From NCBI GenBank assembly GCA_026770575.1, contig MU657332.1:54819-82071 (forward strand): DNA of 27,253 bases. Direction: 5' to 3'. The stretch comes from Pelagophyceae sp. CCMP2097. Its lineage: Eukaryota > Sar > Pelagophyceae. Of this stretch, positions 18,990 through 27,253 are shown in pieces. Positions within the stretch are counted from its first letter, which is position 1; every line of letters begins with the position of its first letter. Both the position numbers and the translations under genes were made by a program. The notes below the pieces were generated by a model, which was not told where the DNA came from, made no database searches, and worked only from the letters and a program-made list of their open reading frames with translations.

Positions 18990-19429
18990 CTAGGCTGGCA
19001 ATTACCCGGGGGTTTACCGGGAAGGAACGTAATTACTCGGTATTACTGGGCATGGCAGTAATATGCAGTAATATCGCCAAAATGGTTACTGCCCCCAAAA
19101 AAATCTTCTTTAGGGCGTAAGAGAGCTCTCTACGTGCTCTCTGGGCGACTAGGAGCCTAGCACACCACTCGGCCGAGCATTTGATTTTTTTTTGGATGGG
19201 CGGCGCGAATGTCGGCGATCATGTCGTGCAGGCCCTCGTTTTCGCCAAAGTCGAGTGGAATTCACAGCCAGTCGTTCAAAAGTTGGGGAGAAGCAAAGTC
19301 GTTTTCGCACTTGCCGACTAATACGGACCGCAGCGCGCCGCGCGCTGGATTTTTGGCTTGCGGAGTAACGCAATTACCTCGGATTCCTTTACCTCGGAGT
19401 AATCAAAAACCAAGTAATTGCCAACCCAG
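18990..19429. mobile_element. 440-bp hAT-like non-autonomous insertion
   Basis: It starts CTAGGCTGGCAATTAC, and its other end is the inverted near copy CTGGGTTGGCAATTAC (14 of 16 match). It is flanked on both sides by GTCCGTCC (18982-18989 and 19430-19437), an 8-bp target duplication as expected for hAT transposons. It splits the TGTCCGTC tract of SINE-like copy 2, and without it copy 2 lines up with copy 3. Caveat: GTCCGTCC is also a unit of that tract. No transposase is visible. Confidence 0.7.
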
Positions 19430-19437
19430 GTCCGTCC

Positions 19438-19725
19438 GGATGTCCTTCTGTCCGTCCGTCCACGGTTAAATCCGCGAGGTTCCACCTTTGGGGAGGAAAG
19501 GGCAGCAACTCGGCCGATTCAGCGATTGGCGGTTAATGCGATCGCTAAATTTGGGAATCATTAGAATCATAATAGAAGAAGAAGGTGGTCACAGGTTCAA
19601 ACCTGATCGGCCGCAAAATTCAGCGATTAGTTTAAATAATTTTAATTATTTACGTGGGCATTGCAAAGGGATTTGGCTGTATCCTTCGGGTCCTCCGTGT
19701 GCCTCCGGCGCGCTCTTGTAATAGA
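19438..19725 (+). repeat. tRNA-derived SINE-like repeat, copy 2
   Basis: Contains the GGGCAGCAACTCGGCCGATT core at about 19499, the A-box-like GGCGGTTAATGCGA, a mutated B box (GGTTCAAACCTG, about 19594) and the tail ending GCGCTCTTGTAATA. Its 5' part (from 18885) is separated from it by the hAT-like insertion. Confidence 0.7.
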
Positions 19726-19817
19726 AGAAGGGTCAATCCGATTTTCTTCTCCCGAAGTCGCATATATCGTCGCTCTAGACATAAGTATAGAGAAACCGCC
19801 CAACTTGATGGGACGAC

Positions 19818-19938
19818 CCGTGCCGACGACCCGAATCGAGCTTGTTGGACCAGCATTATCCATCAGACATAGGAATTCCTAGACAGGACCAAGCTTCATA
19901 ATAATGATAATGGCGATGAAAGTTATGTCAACATCGGG
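19818..19938 (+). repeat. Dispersed repeat, copy 2
   Basis: Second copy of the 17696-17812 repeat. Here it follows SINE-like copy 2 and precedes the tRNA cluster. Confidence 0.8.
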
Positions 19939-19967
19939 TTGCAATTGAAGTGTGAACAGCAGGAGCA

Positions 19968-20041
19968 GCTCCCTTAGCTCAGTTGGTTAGAGCGTGGGTC
20001 TAATAAACCCAATGTCACCGGTTCGAGCCCGGCAGGGAGTA
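19968..20041 (+). tRNA. tRNA-Ile(AAT)
   Basis: 74 nt. Acceptor GCTCCCT/AGGGAGT (one G-T pair), D arm GCTC...GAGC, anticodon stem TGGGT/ACCCA with loop CTAATAA (anticodon AAT, read as IAU), and a TTCGAGC T loop with one A-C mismatch at the base of its stem. A and B boxes are intact, so it is probably functional. Confidence 0.9.
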
Positions 20042-20047
20042 ACTTTG

Positions 20048-20095
20048 TGTGGGGTTAGCTCCAAGGTCGCCGGTTCGAGCCCTGCAGGGAGTAAC
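20048..20095 (+). pseudogene. Truncated tRNA remnant
   Basis: GGGGTTAGCTCC runs straight into a T arm (CGCCGGTTCGAGCCCTGC) and AGGGAGTA. The anticodon arm is missing. It looks like a deleted copy or chimera of its two tRNA-like neighbours. Confidence 0.75.
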
Positions 20096-20100
20096 TTTTT

Positions 20101-20172
20101 GTGGGGTTAGCTCAGTGGTAGAGCGTTCGATTGTAGTTCGAATGGTCACCTGTTCAATCTAGGTACTCCTCT
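20101..20172 (+). tRNA. tRNA-Cys-derived gene or pseudogene, anticodon GTA
   Basis: It folds as a cloverleaf: acceptor 6 of 7 pairs, D arm GCTCAGTGGTAGAGC, anticodon stem TTCGA/TCGAA with loop TTGTAGT, and T stem ACCTG/TAGGT. The body resembles eukaryotic tRNA-Cys, whose loop is normally CTGCAGA, so the GTA (Tyr) anticodon probably arose by C-to-T change in a decaying tRNA-Cys. No intron is present, unlike typical nuclear tRNA-Tyr. Confidence 0.6.
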
Positions 20173-20186
20173 CTTCACAGGTGTAC

Positions 20187-20737
20187 GGTCTCATAGAATG
20201 AACGGCAATTTAAGAACCATGGCAATTTAAGAACCGTTCGCGAAAATTTTCGACGCGCGCGTCCGTGCGCTTTTGGGCCGCCGCGCGCGGTCATGAACTA
20301 GTTTTTTAGAGCTATAGACTGTTTTAAGAGCTACAGACTAGTTTTTCAGAGCGTTCTCGGCGCCTCTGTCGCGACCCAACGCTCCGCAATTCGATTTAAG
20401 AGACTGGGTTGGCGTATTGGCACGTATACACGCCGCAGAGGCGCCTTAAGCGGCCGGTTCTTATATTGCCGGTTTTTTTTTCGGAGCTACAGACCCGACT
20501 TCGTTTCGCCTGTGGTCAAGTCCTCACAGAGGACCTCAATGGACCCCATGATTTGCAGGTGGCTGGAGGGGACCCATACGCGCCCTCTGACACCATAAAA
20601 CACACCATCGTCGCCGCCGTCCGACCGCTGAATTTTTTTCCGCTTGGCCTGTTCTTAAATTGCCTTTCATTCTAGTCTAGTTGGCTAGGACTGTGGGTTC
20701 TGATTCCACCAGCCTGAGTTCGAATCTCGGTGAGACC
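20187..20737 (+). pseudogene. tRNA-Gln(CTG) gene split by a transposon
   Basis: GGTCTCA at 20187-20193 pairs perfectly with TGAGACC at 20731-20737. The rest of the tRNA lies at 20673-20737: D arm, anticodon stem GTGGG/TCCAC with loop TTCTGAT (anticodon CTG), and a T arm with TTCGAAT. Together these make a normal 72-nt tRNA-Gln. A 477-bp insertion at position 8/9 (the TA after the acceptor strand) separates the two parts. The A box is still complete downstream, but the mature tRNA could not form without exact removal of the insert. Confidence 0.85.
20196..20672. mobile_element. 477-bp MITE with TA target duplication inside tRNA-Gln
   Basis: Ends are inverted: GAATGAACGGCAATTTAAGA at the left and its near complement (one mismatch, TCTTAAATTGCCTTTCATTC) at the right, flanked by TA on both sides (20194-20195 and 20673-20674). 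TA duplication is the hallmark of Tc1/mariner-type transposition. A second GGCAATTTAAGAACC copy follows inside the left end, and a related GGTTCTTATATTGCC lies at about 20456-20470. No coding capacity. Confidence 0.85.
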
Positions 20738-20976
20738 TTTTTTTACTTCCTTTGCACTCTTTATGCATTTGTTTCAGTGGATACCAGTCTTTTTACTTTT
20801 GCCGCTTCGCTCGAGGAACGATCCTCCCTTACCCGCGAAGACTGCGACGACCATTTTTTTAACATCAACCGGCTTCGCCGAAAGTCCAACGACCCCCCAA
20901 CGGCATCCAACGTTGGCAATTATTTTTGGCTTCTTGCGACTCGGCCACGCGCGGGCGCGGGGCGGAGGCAGCGACG

Positions 20977-21130
20977 ATGAGCGCCCCTTCGACGTCGCAG
21001 GACCGCGTGTTCGTGGCGGTGCGCGTGCGGCCGCAGAGCGCGGTGGACAAGGAGTTTCCGATTTGCGCCGAGGCACAATGGCAGCTCGCTCGAGGTCGAT
21101 GCCCGGCCCGGCTCCCTTTCGAGGCGTGTG
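20977..21130 (+). pseudogene. Kinesin motor-domain N-terminal fragment
   Basis: ATG 20977 gives MSAPSTSQDRVFVAVRVRPQ, the first strand of a kinesin motor domain (V-x-V-x-V-R-V-R-P). After about 30 residues the frame loses similarity; another frame offers NGSSLEVDARPGS, which fits the next kinesin strand, so a frame change or intron lies near 21065-21075. No P-loop or later motor motif follows, so this is an orphan first exon or a pseudogene. Confidence 0.55.
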
Positions 21131-21851
21131 GTAGGGAGTATTCACTATTTTGTGTTGTTCAGCAGCACTGATCGTGACTTTTTTTTATCACTTTGGGAGA
21201 TTGTGCTACTTACGCTTTGCATCGTGGCGAGTGTTTTAGCAGAATAAGTGAGAAAATTCCCCTTTTTGATTCTCTGTCAATCCATGCTAAGGTTGACTTC
21301 ATCATGCACGAGAATACTCCCCATTTCGTCGATACTTTATTTATCGTTTCTTATTTAAACCCTATCAAATTCGTGCTAAGTTGGTTGATCTGACTAGGCC
21401 AGGAGAAAGTCCTCCGGGACTGGACATCCTGTGATTTTTATTACATTACATTACACACTATTATTTCTGCCGTTATTACTTCAACGGCATATTTAATTTT
21501 TCGGTGGCGCGAGCGTCGACATGAGCGCCGTGCAGAATGCATTGGAGTGCATAATAGATTTAGAAGAAGAAGGAGAATGAGATCCCAAAATGGCGTCGAA
21601 GCGTTTTTTTCTACACGAGACTCGGAGATTACGGTCTTCTGGTATCGCGAGAGGGGCCTGTGACGGCATCCTGTGGCCTCATGAGCAGGCCCGGGCTGGG
21701 CTCTACCTACCGGTGCAAATAGAAGAAAAGGTCGCTGACACACCCTTGCAAACGTTGTGTGGTCTCAACGCACCTCTGAACCCTTGCATTAAACATTTCG
21801 GCCCTCGTTTCGAACTCGGCCCCGCTTCTCGAGGGCTTCGTCGCGCGCACG
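21131..21851. other. Mixed-composition spacer, no recognised gene
   Basis: Moderately AT-rich at 21140-21480, GC-rich after. GGGAGTATTC (21137-21146) and GAATACTCCC (about 21311) are inverted copies. A plus-strand frame at 21590-21979 overlaps the 5' end of the next gene and looks like leader sequence. Nothing assignable. Confidence 0.4.
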
Positions 21852-22003
21852 ATGCTCGCCGCGGCGGCGTGGCTGCTGGTCTTGCAGCGCGTGGCCTCGC
21901 TAGGCCTCGGCCCTCGCGCCGGCCCGGGCGCGGCGCTCGCGCGGCGCGCCGGGCCGGCGCGGCGCGCCTCGCCCTTTGATCTGCCCGGCGCCGGCGACTA
22001 CGA

Positions 22004-22052
<49 letters not shown>

Positions 22053-23780
22053 TCGAGCGACTTCGACCTCAAGCCGAGCCAGCGCGCGCCGCCCGCGGGC
22101 GCCGACGACGACTACGCGCCGAGCGCCTTTGACCTCGGCGCGCCGGGGAGCTATGACGACGGCGGCGACGACCTCGAGGCCAGCGAGTTCGACTTGCCGT
22201 CGCCGTGCGTGCCCGCCCCCTTCTGAGCGACCGACGCGGCGCGATGCGGGCGGCCCCCGCGCCACGACCCTACCGCGCCTTTGCGAGGTCTGGCGCGCCG
22301 GCGATCAGCATGACCGGCGACCGGCGCGCGTACCTCGACTCCAAGACGTCGTCGGACGGCCGCATCCTCATGGACGACCTGGACCGCGGCTACGGCTTCG
22401 ACGAGGACGCGCGGCCCGCGGCGCGCCGGCCCGCGGCGGCGGCCGACGAGGCGGACGAGGCATCGACCGAGGACGCAGAAACCTTCGACCCCTTTGGCCT
22501 CGAGTTCGGGAGCTTTGCGCGGGACAAGGCCCCGCCGGCGGAGGCGGATGAGTACGACGACTACGCGGGCGACGCGTCGCTCGGGGACAAGTGGCGGCGG
22601 ACGCGCGTCCGAGAGCTCATGGCCTCGCCCGAGCTCTACGGGGCCGCCATCGACGCGCTCTTCCAGCCCGACGCCGAGGAGCGCCTGCTCTGGGAGCGCG
22701 CGCCCGAGGCGGCGTTTGGCGCCGTCTTCAGCCTCGGCGTGCTGGCCGACATCGACGTCCTCCCCATCTACGTCGAGACGTGGCGCACCGTGGCCCGGGA
22801 GGTCGGCCTGGCGGCGCCGTCGGCGGCGGACGTGGAGCTCACGGTGACACACGACCTGAAGAACGAGTTTGCGGTGGAGCACGTCTTCGCCTGGACCGAC
22901 GACTTTTCCGTCGCGCGCCAGCTCGGGGCGCGCTTCGAGGCGCTCCTCCGCGAGTGCGACCTCGGGAGCCTCGACGGCGGCGTGGAAGCCGTCTCCTGGA
23001 TGCCCGCCGCGCGCGACGAGCGCTCGGCCGTGCGCCTCCGCGACGGCGCCGACTGGTGGCTCAAAGCGCTCAAGGCGCAGGACGTCCCCTGCGCAGTCGT
23101 CTCGCGCCTGCCGCGCAGGCTCGTCCAGGCCTGCCTCGACAAACTCAACGTCGCCCAGTTCTTCGGCGACCGCGTCGTCTCCGCCGAGTGCGACCGCGTC
23201 GACGCCGATCAGGCGTTTTCGCCCGCGTCGGGAAATCGCAAGGGCGCGCGAAAGCATGGGCTATATAGACAGCACCTTTGGAACGAGGGGCGCCTATGGA
23301 TCGGGCGATGACTTGTATCCTAGGTTTCTGCACGCCGCGCTGGCGTTGGAGCGGCAGCCGCAGCGGTGCGCCGTCTTCTCCGACGCCGTCTCGGACTGCG
23401 TCCAGGCGCGCGAGGCGGGCATGCGGTCCGTCGGCGTCATGGGGCGGCACTCGCGTGGCGACTTGCACGTGGCGGATCTGGCTATCGCGCGCCTCGACGA
23501 GCTCCGCCTCTCCAACATCCGATCGCTCTTCGCGGACATCGAGTACGAGCCCACGCCGGACCTCGAGGCCGAGGCGCAGCGCAAGGTGGTCAAGAGCCGC
23601 TGGGACGACGAGTCGGGCGCCGCGGGCTCCAAGAACCGCTGGTCCGAGCTCAACCCGCGCTGGAAGCAGCAGGAAGAAGACGACGTCGACGGCCCCGACA
23701 CGGAGACGGGCGGGCCAGGCGGCGGCGGCAAGGGCGGCAACTACCGCGACAGCTACTCCAGCCGCAAGCGCCGCCCCTAG
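21852..23780 (+). CDS. Secreted or organelle-targeted HAD-like protein with acidic FDL repeats (3 exons)
   Basis: Three exons fit in phase: 21852-22204, 22288-23226 and 23324-23780 (582 residues). Intron 1 is GTGCGT...GCGAG (83 bp); intron 2 is GTCGGG...CCTAG (97 bp) and less certain. MLAAAAWLLVLQRVASLG is a signal peptide, possibly part of a plastid-targeting leader. Next come four FDL motifs set in acidic sequence, including a (DE)n tract encoded by GACGAG repeats. The core resembles the CbbY/beta-phosphoglucomutase-type HAD fold: LGVLADIDVLPIYVETWR stands where the DxDG motif belongs, CAVVSRLP fits motif II, and CAVFSDAVSDCVQAREAGM fits motif IV. Both motif I aspartates appear lost, so it may be a pseudoenzyme. 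The C-terminus is charged and Gly-rich. Ends at TAG. Confidence 0.7.
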
Positions 23781-24098
23781 CGCAAACGGACAGACCCGCC
23801 GAATTTATACATACCTGAACAAACCGCCCCCGGCTCGGCATCCGACGGGGGTCGCGACGGAAGACGGCACGGGGTCACATAGAAAGGCCGCCTGACCGCG
23901 GGCCCAGCGCACGGGTGCGCAATTCCGTGGAAGCAGGCAGTATATTATAAAAAGGAAGGCCCCAAACCATGGAAAGGATGCATGCGTTTCTCAGTGGCCG
24001 CCTGTTTGGGTTGGGCGTCAGAAGCCGCGCTCGGCGTTGGCGCCGCCTTGTTGGGCGGGGTCAATTTCGGGGGTCCCTTTTGGGGCTCGCGCGGTTCG
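23781..24098. other. Convergent 3' intergenic region
   Basis: Lies between the converging HAD-like and importin genes and probably holds both 3' UTRs. A TATATTATAAAAAGG run sits at 23940-23954. No gene. Confidence 0.5.
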
Positions 24099-25975
24099 TC
24101 ACGCACCAAAGTCGAAGGCCTTTTGCGAGCCGTCGTGCTGCACGCCGAACGCAAAGTTCGGCCCCGCGGCGTCGGGCGCGATGTTGATGTCTTCCTCGTC
24201 GACGCCAAAGTAGTTTTCGAGGATGCGGACGGCCTTTTCGTAAATGTCGTTGTTGTCGTGCTGCTGCAAATCCTCAATCTTCTTGAGGCCGTCGGCCTCG
24301 GCGACGTGCGCGGCGAGGACGTTGTGCGCGTTGGTGGCCTTGGCCTCGGCGTCGCCGACCTTGAGGATGTTCTCCAAAGCCTCGAGCGCCACGATGACAA
24401 TCTTCACGTCCGCCACGCCGAGCAGCTCGCACAGGGGCGGGATGCACGCCGACTGCACGAGAAACTTAATCTGCTGCGGCGTGCCGCCCGACGTGGCGTT
24501 GGAGACCGCCCAGGCTGCCTCCTTGCGGATGTCGAATTCGGCAGAGTTAAGCAGCGAGATCAGCGGCGGCACGATGTGCGCGTCCACGACGGCCTGGATC
24601 TGGTCCTTGTTGCCCGCGGTGATGTTGGAGATGGTCCAGCACGCCTCCTTGCGGATGCCCTTTTTGGCGTTGCCGAGGAGCGCCAGCAGGCAGGGCAGCG
24701 CGGAGAAGTTGATGACAATCTGCGTCTGCAGGTCGTCGCCCGTGACGATGTTGCCCACCGTGCGCAGCGCCGGCGTCTGGACGCTCGGCGACGGGTGCAT
24801 GAGGAGCTCGACGAGGCGCCGGCAGACGCCCGCCTCGATGACGGCCTGAATCTTCTCGTTGGGCCCGTCGCTGAGGTACGACAGCGCCCAGCACGCGTCC
24901 GTCAGCACCTCCTCGTCGGGCGAGTAGACGAGCTGCGCCAGCGTCGGCAGCGCCGGCCGCACCGTCGGGAAGTCGGGCTGCGGCTTGCCGCGGCAAAAGT
25001 TGGACAGCGTCCACGTTGCGTTGCGCAGCATTGAGAGCTTGGAGTTTTCGTGGAGCTGCTGCAGCAGCGGCTGCATGGCGCCCTCGCCGAGGACGAGGTC
25101 GCGGCAGTGCGGCGAGTCCCCCGCAATGTTGCCAAGCGCCCAGACGGCCTGCTCGCGCACGTCGTCGTTGGGCGACCGCAGCAGGCGGCAGAAGATGGGC
25201 ACCGCGCCCTCCTCGATGACGACGCGCGTGTGCTCCGACGTGCCCGAAGCAATGTTCGTCAGCGCCCACGCCGCCTCGAACTGCAGCGCAGGCGACTCGT
25301 CCTTCTGCAGGAAGCTAGCGTAGACGGCGTGCGGCTCCCCAAAAGGTCCGAGGGCGTCTCCGAGGGGCCGTCGCGCCCCCCCGGCGCCGACAGCGCGGCC
25401 GCGGCGCAGGCCACGCACTGCACGAGGCGCGGCACGATGCCGGCGTCGATGACCTGCTGGATGGGCGGGTTGCGCTCGATGGAGAGGAGCTTGCGAAACT
25501 GCGTCGTCGCCTCCAGGTGCACGGCCGGGTTCATCGAATGCACGCCCTGCACCAGCGACGGCAGCTGCTCGAGCTACACAGGCGCGTCACGCGCGCCGCC
25601 GGCGACGCAGCAGAGGCCCGTGCTCTTCAACGTGCTCTTCAAGGCCCGTTTACCGGGGCCGGCCGTCGAAATACTTGAGTTTGTTTCAAAGACACGGACC
25701 TTTTGTACCACGACGGCGTCAATCTGCGGCGTGCCGGGCGCGCCCGCGCTCGAGCTCACAGTCGCCTAGCGCGGCGCGCGTTTCGGCGGCGGCGGCGGCT
25801 CCCGCGGCGGCGGCGGAGAATCCGAAGGGGCCGCCTTTTTCGGCCCGAGGAATCGCACCGTGCGGCGCTTGTTCAGCCGCTCCTCTTTCTTGTTCTTGCG
25901 GATCTGGATCGTCGTCTCCTCCCGTCGCCGCCGCGCGTCGTCCGTGTCCACGCCCTTCTTAAAGTTCGCCTGGCG
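24099..25975 (-). CDS. Importin subunit alpha (karyopherin alpha)
   Basis: Adaptor that binds nuclear localisation signals and hands cargo to importin beta. Minus-strand exons: A about 25975-25859, B 25573-25419, C 25314-24099. Together they are 1488 nt, exactly 496 codons with the stop. Exon A encodes the importin-beta-binding domain ([28 protein letters not shown]). Exon B starts [16 protein letters not shown] and has the family's [20 protein letters not shown]. Exon C starts in [20 protein letters not shown] and carries the ARM repeats with the usual Trp/Asn cargo-binding ladder (WALTN, WALGN, WTLSN, WALSY and so on), ending in an acidic tail. Introns begin GTGCGA and GTGCGT and end TAG. 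The linker between the binding domain and ARM 1 is short. The first exon with the start codon was not found. Ends at TGA. Confidence 0.92.
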
Positions 25976-26669
25976 CTACGAGGCGGAGCGGCGCCGTCGA
26001 CGGCGAACACGCGGCGAATTCGAATTCGTGGAGCGCCCCCCGAACCAGAGGGCCGTCGATCGGGGACGCACCCCGGCGCCGCTCTCCACCTTTCCCATCA
26101 TGGCGCTCATCGCGCGGCTCGGTCACGACCGGGGATCCTCGCACTCGAGGCTCGCAGGGGTCCTCGAGCTAACTTTCGCCCTTTTCAAGGTACTTCGTGG
26201 GAAGACCATAACCCATGAACGGACCTCGGCAAGAATAACAAATCCGAGCGCTCCGTTTGCGAGGTGCAATTGATCGAGCCCACGATACGCGAGCGAGCCA
26301 GGGCTTGACGCGGTCGTGGCCGCGGAGCACCAGGGGCCCGTCTCTAGAGTCGAAGAAAAGGTGTCGGTTCACAAAAAGCCACGGTTCGGTCTAGCTTCCC
26401 TCGAAGCGACTGTGACCTGGGGCGGCCTGGGAGGGGACGCGGGCGCGGCGGGGGCCTGCGGCAAAGAGGGGACGAGGCGCTCGGCCCACCATGAGAAGCT
26501 GCACGACGACCGAAGCATGCCGTCGTCGCAGCCCGCCGTTTCTCCGAGCTCCGGAGCCCGTGGGCCTCACCCGGACGTGGTGCCACTCGCCTGCAAGTCC
26601 CCGTATGGTCAATAACTTGGATTAGATTAATTTGAGGAGCCCGGCCCGCGCTACAAATTATTACAATTG
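25976..26669. other. Upstream of importin alpha, no other gene recognised
   Basis: Should contain the importin-alpha promoter and its missing 5' exon, but no start codon can be assigned with confidence. Open frames on both strands are short and compositionally biased. Confidence 0.4.
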
Positions 26670-26736
26670 TTGAGGGCCCGAAGGGTCCTTGCCGTTTAAT
26701 CAATGTCAGTTTACGGCAAGAGCCCTTCGGGTCCTT
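26670..26736. repeat. Imperfect hairpin block, copy 2
   Basis: GGGCCCGAAGGGTCCTTGCC arm, TTAATCAATGTCAGTTT loop, and a near-complementary arm (about 19 of 22 pairs). Same block as 18885-18948. Confidence 0.8.
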
Positions 26737-26754
26737 TGATTGAAGGATTATCGG

Positions 26755-27088
26755 ATACCAGGGGCAATTTCGTCTGTCCGTCTGTCCGTCCGTCTGTCCG
26801 TCCACGGTTGAATCCGTGAGGTTCCGCCTTTGGGAGGAAAGGGCAGCAACTCGGCCGATTCAGCAATTGGCGGTTAATGCGATCGCTAAAATTGGGAATG
26901 GAGGTCGAGCAGGAGCCTCGTTGGAATCATCATAGAAGAAGTTTTTGGTCACAGGTTCGAATCTGGTCGGCCGCAAAATTCAGCGATAAGTTAAATAATT
27001 TTAATTTACGTGGGCATTGCAATGGGATTTGTCTGTATCCTTCGCTCGAAGTCGGGTCCTCCGTGTGCCTCCGGCGCGCTCTTGTGGG
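26755..27088 (+). repeat. tRNA-derived SINE-like repeat, copy 3
   Basis: The most complete copy: hairpin block upstream, ACCAGGGGCAATTT, a (TGTCCGTC)n tract, the GGGCAGCAACTCGGCCGATT core, GGCGGTTAATGCGA (A-box-like), GGTTCGAATCTGG (B box, about 26955) and a tail ending GCGCTCTTGT. Confidence 0.75.
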
Positions 27089-27253
27089 CCCGAGCTCCTA
27101 GGGTCCCCACGTCCCCGGCAATGTCTGTCCGCCCGTCATAAGGTCCGGTGGAATTTCAGGGCCGTTCGACGTCAGTATACACGATCCCCGGAGCTCCACT
27201 TCGTTTCTTACGTCCAGCCTTACGCTGCGTCGCGTCCGCTGGCATCTCGGTCT
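27089..27253. other. Right end of window, nothing recognised
   Basis: GC-rich, no open frame of note. Confidence 0.4.

Noticed and set aside
20101..20172. Functional tRNA-Tyr(GTA)
   Set aside because: The body resembles tRNA-Cys, one acceptor pair is broken, and the anticodon loop differs from tRNA-Cys by C-to-T changes; no tRNA-Tyr intron is present.
22151..23257. 368-codon minus-strand frame
   Set aside because: Antisense shadow of the HAD-like gene.
25315..25418. Apparent frameshift in importin alpha at a seven-C run (25376-25382)
   Set aside because: Removing 25315-25418 as a GTGCGT...TAG intron joins the frames in phase and restores the expected family sequence, so no sequencing error is needed.

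Overview
The window looks like nuclear DNA of a GC-rich unicellular eukaryote, probably a flagellated microalga. Host genes are GC-rich and have short spliceosomal introns (two start GTGCGT). One host product starts with a secretory-type signal peptide, one has SHIPPO-type repeats typical of flagellar proteins, and there are eukaryotic tRNA genes and a tRNA-derived SINE family. Recognised host genes end in TAA, TAG and TGA, which fits the standard code.

Layout. 1-2200: GC-rich, no recognisable gene, one 221-bp direct repeat. About 2205-13750: a sharply AT-rich block that is a decayed polinton-like virus/virophage-like element. It carries a GIY-YIG-type (T5orf172-like) protein, a small coiled-coil membrane protein, a packaging ATPase, an acidic protein, a class-3 lipase (minus strand), a penton/minor capsid protein, a membrane protein, the double jelly-roll major capsid protein, two long fibre-like genes and two small genes. 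No DNA polymerase, primase/helicase, integrase or protease was recognised, so only the virion-building half seems present. Two GC-rich pieces are nested in it: a 683-bp terminal-inverted-repeat transposon (4420-5102) and a fragment of a PTEN-like phosphatase exon (about 10321-10650). 13750-16400: repeats, a SINE, a TIR element and a 390-bp assembly gap. 16424-17196: SHIPPO-repeat gene. 17200-20750: repeats, a hAT-like insertion and a tRNA cluster, in which a MITE has split a tRNA-Gln gene. 20977-21130: kinesin-like first-exon fragment. 21852-23780: three-exon HAD-like gene. 24099-25975 (minus): importin-alpha gene. 26670-27088: third SINE copy.

The most interesting signal is in the viral block. 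Its reading frames contain about 24 in-frame TAA and 2 TAG codons, but only one clear in-frame TGA, with coherent protein on both sides of each. Several gene segments end in TGA. This suggests the virus read TAA/TAG as an amino acid, most plausibly glutamine, unlike the flanking host genes. AT-biased decay is the main alternative, and true frameshifts are present too. All calls are from reading the sequence; no database search was run.
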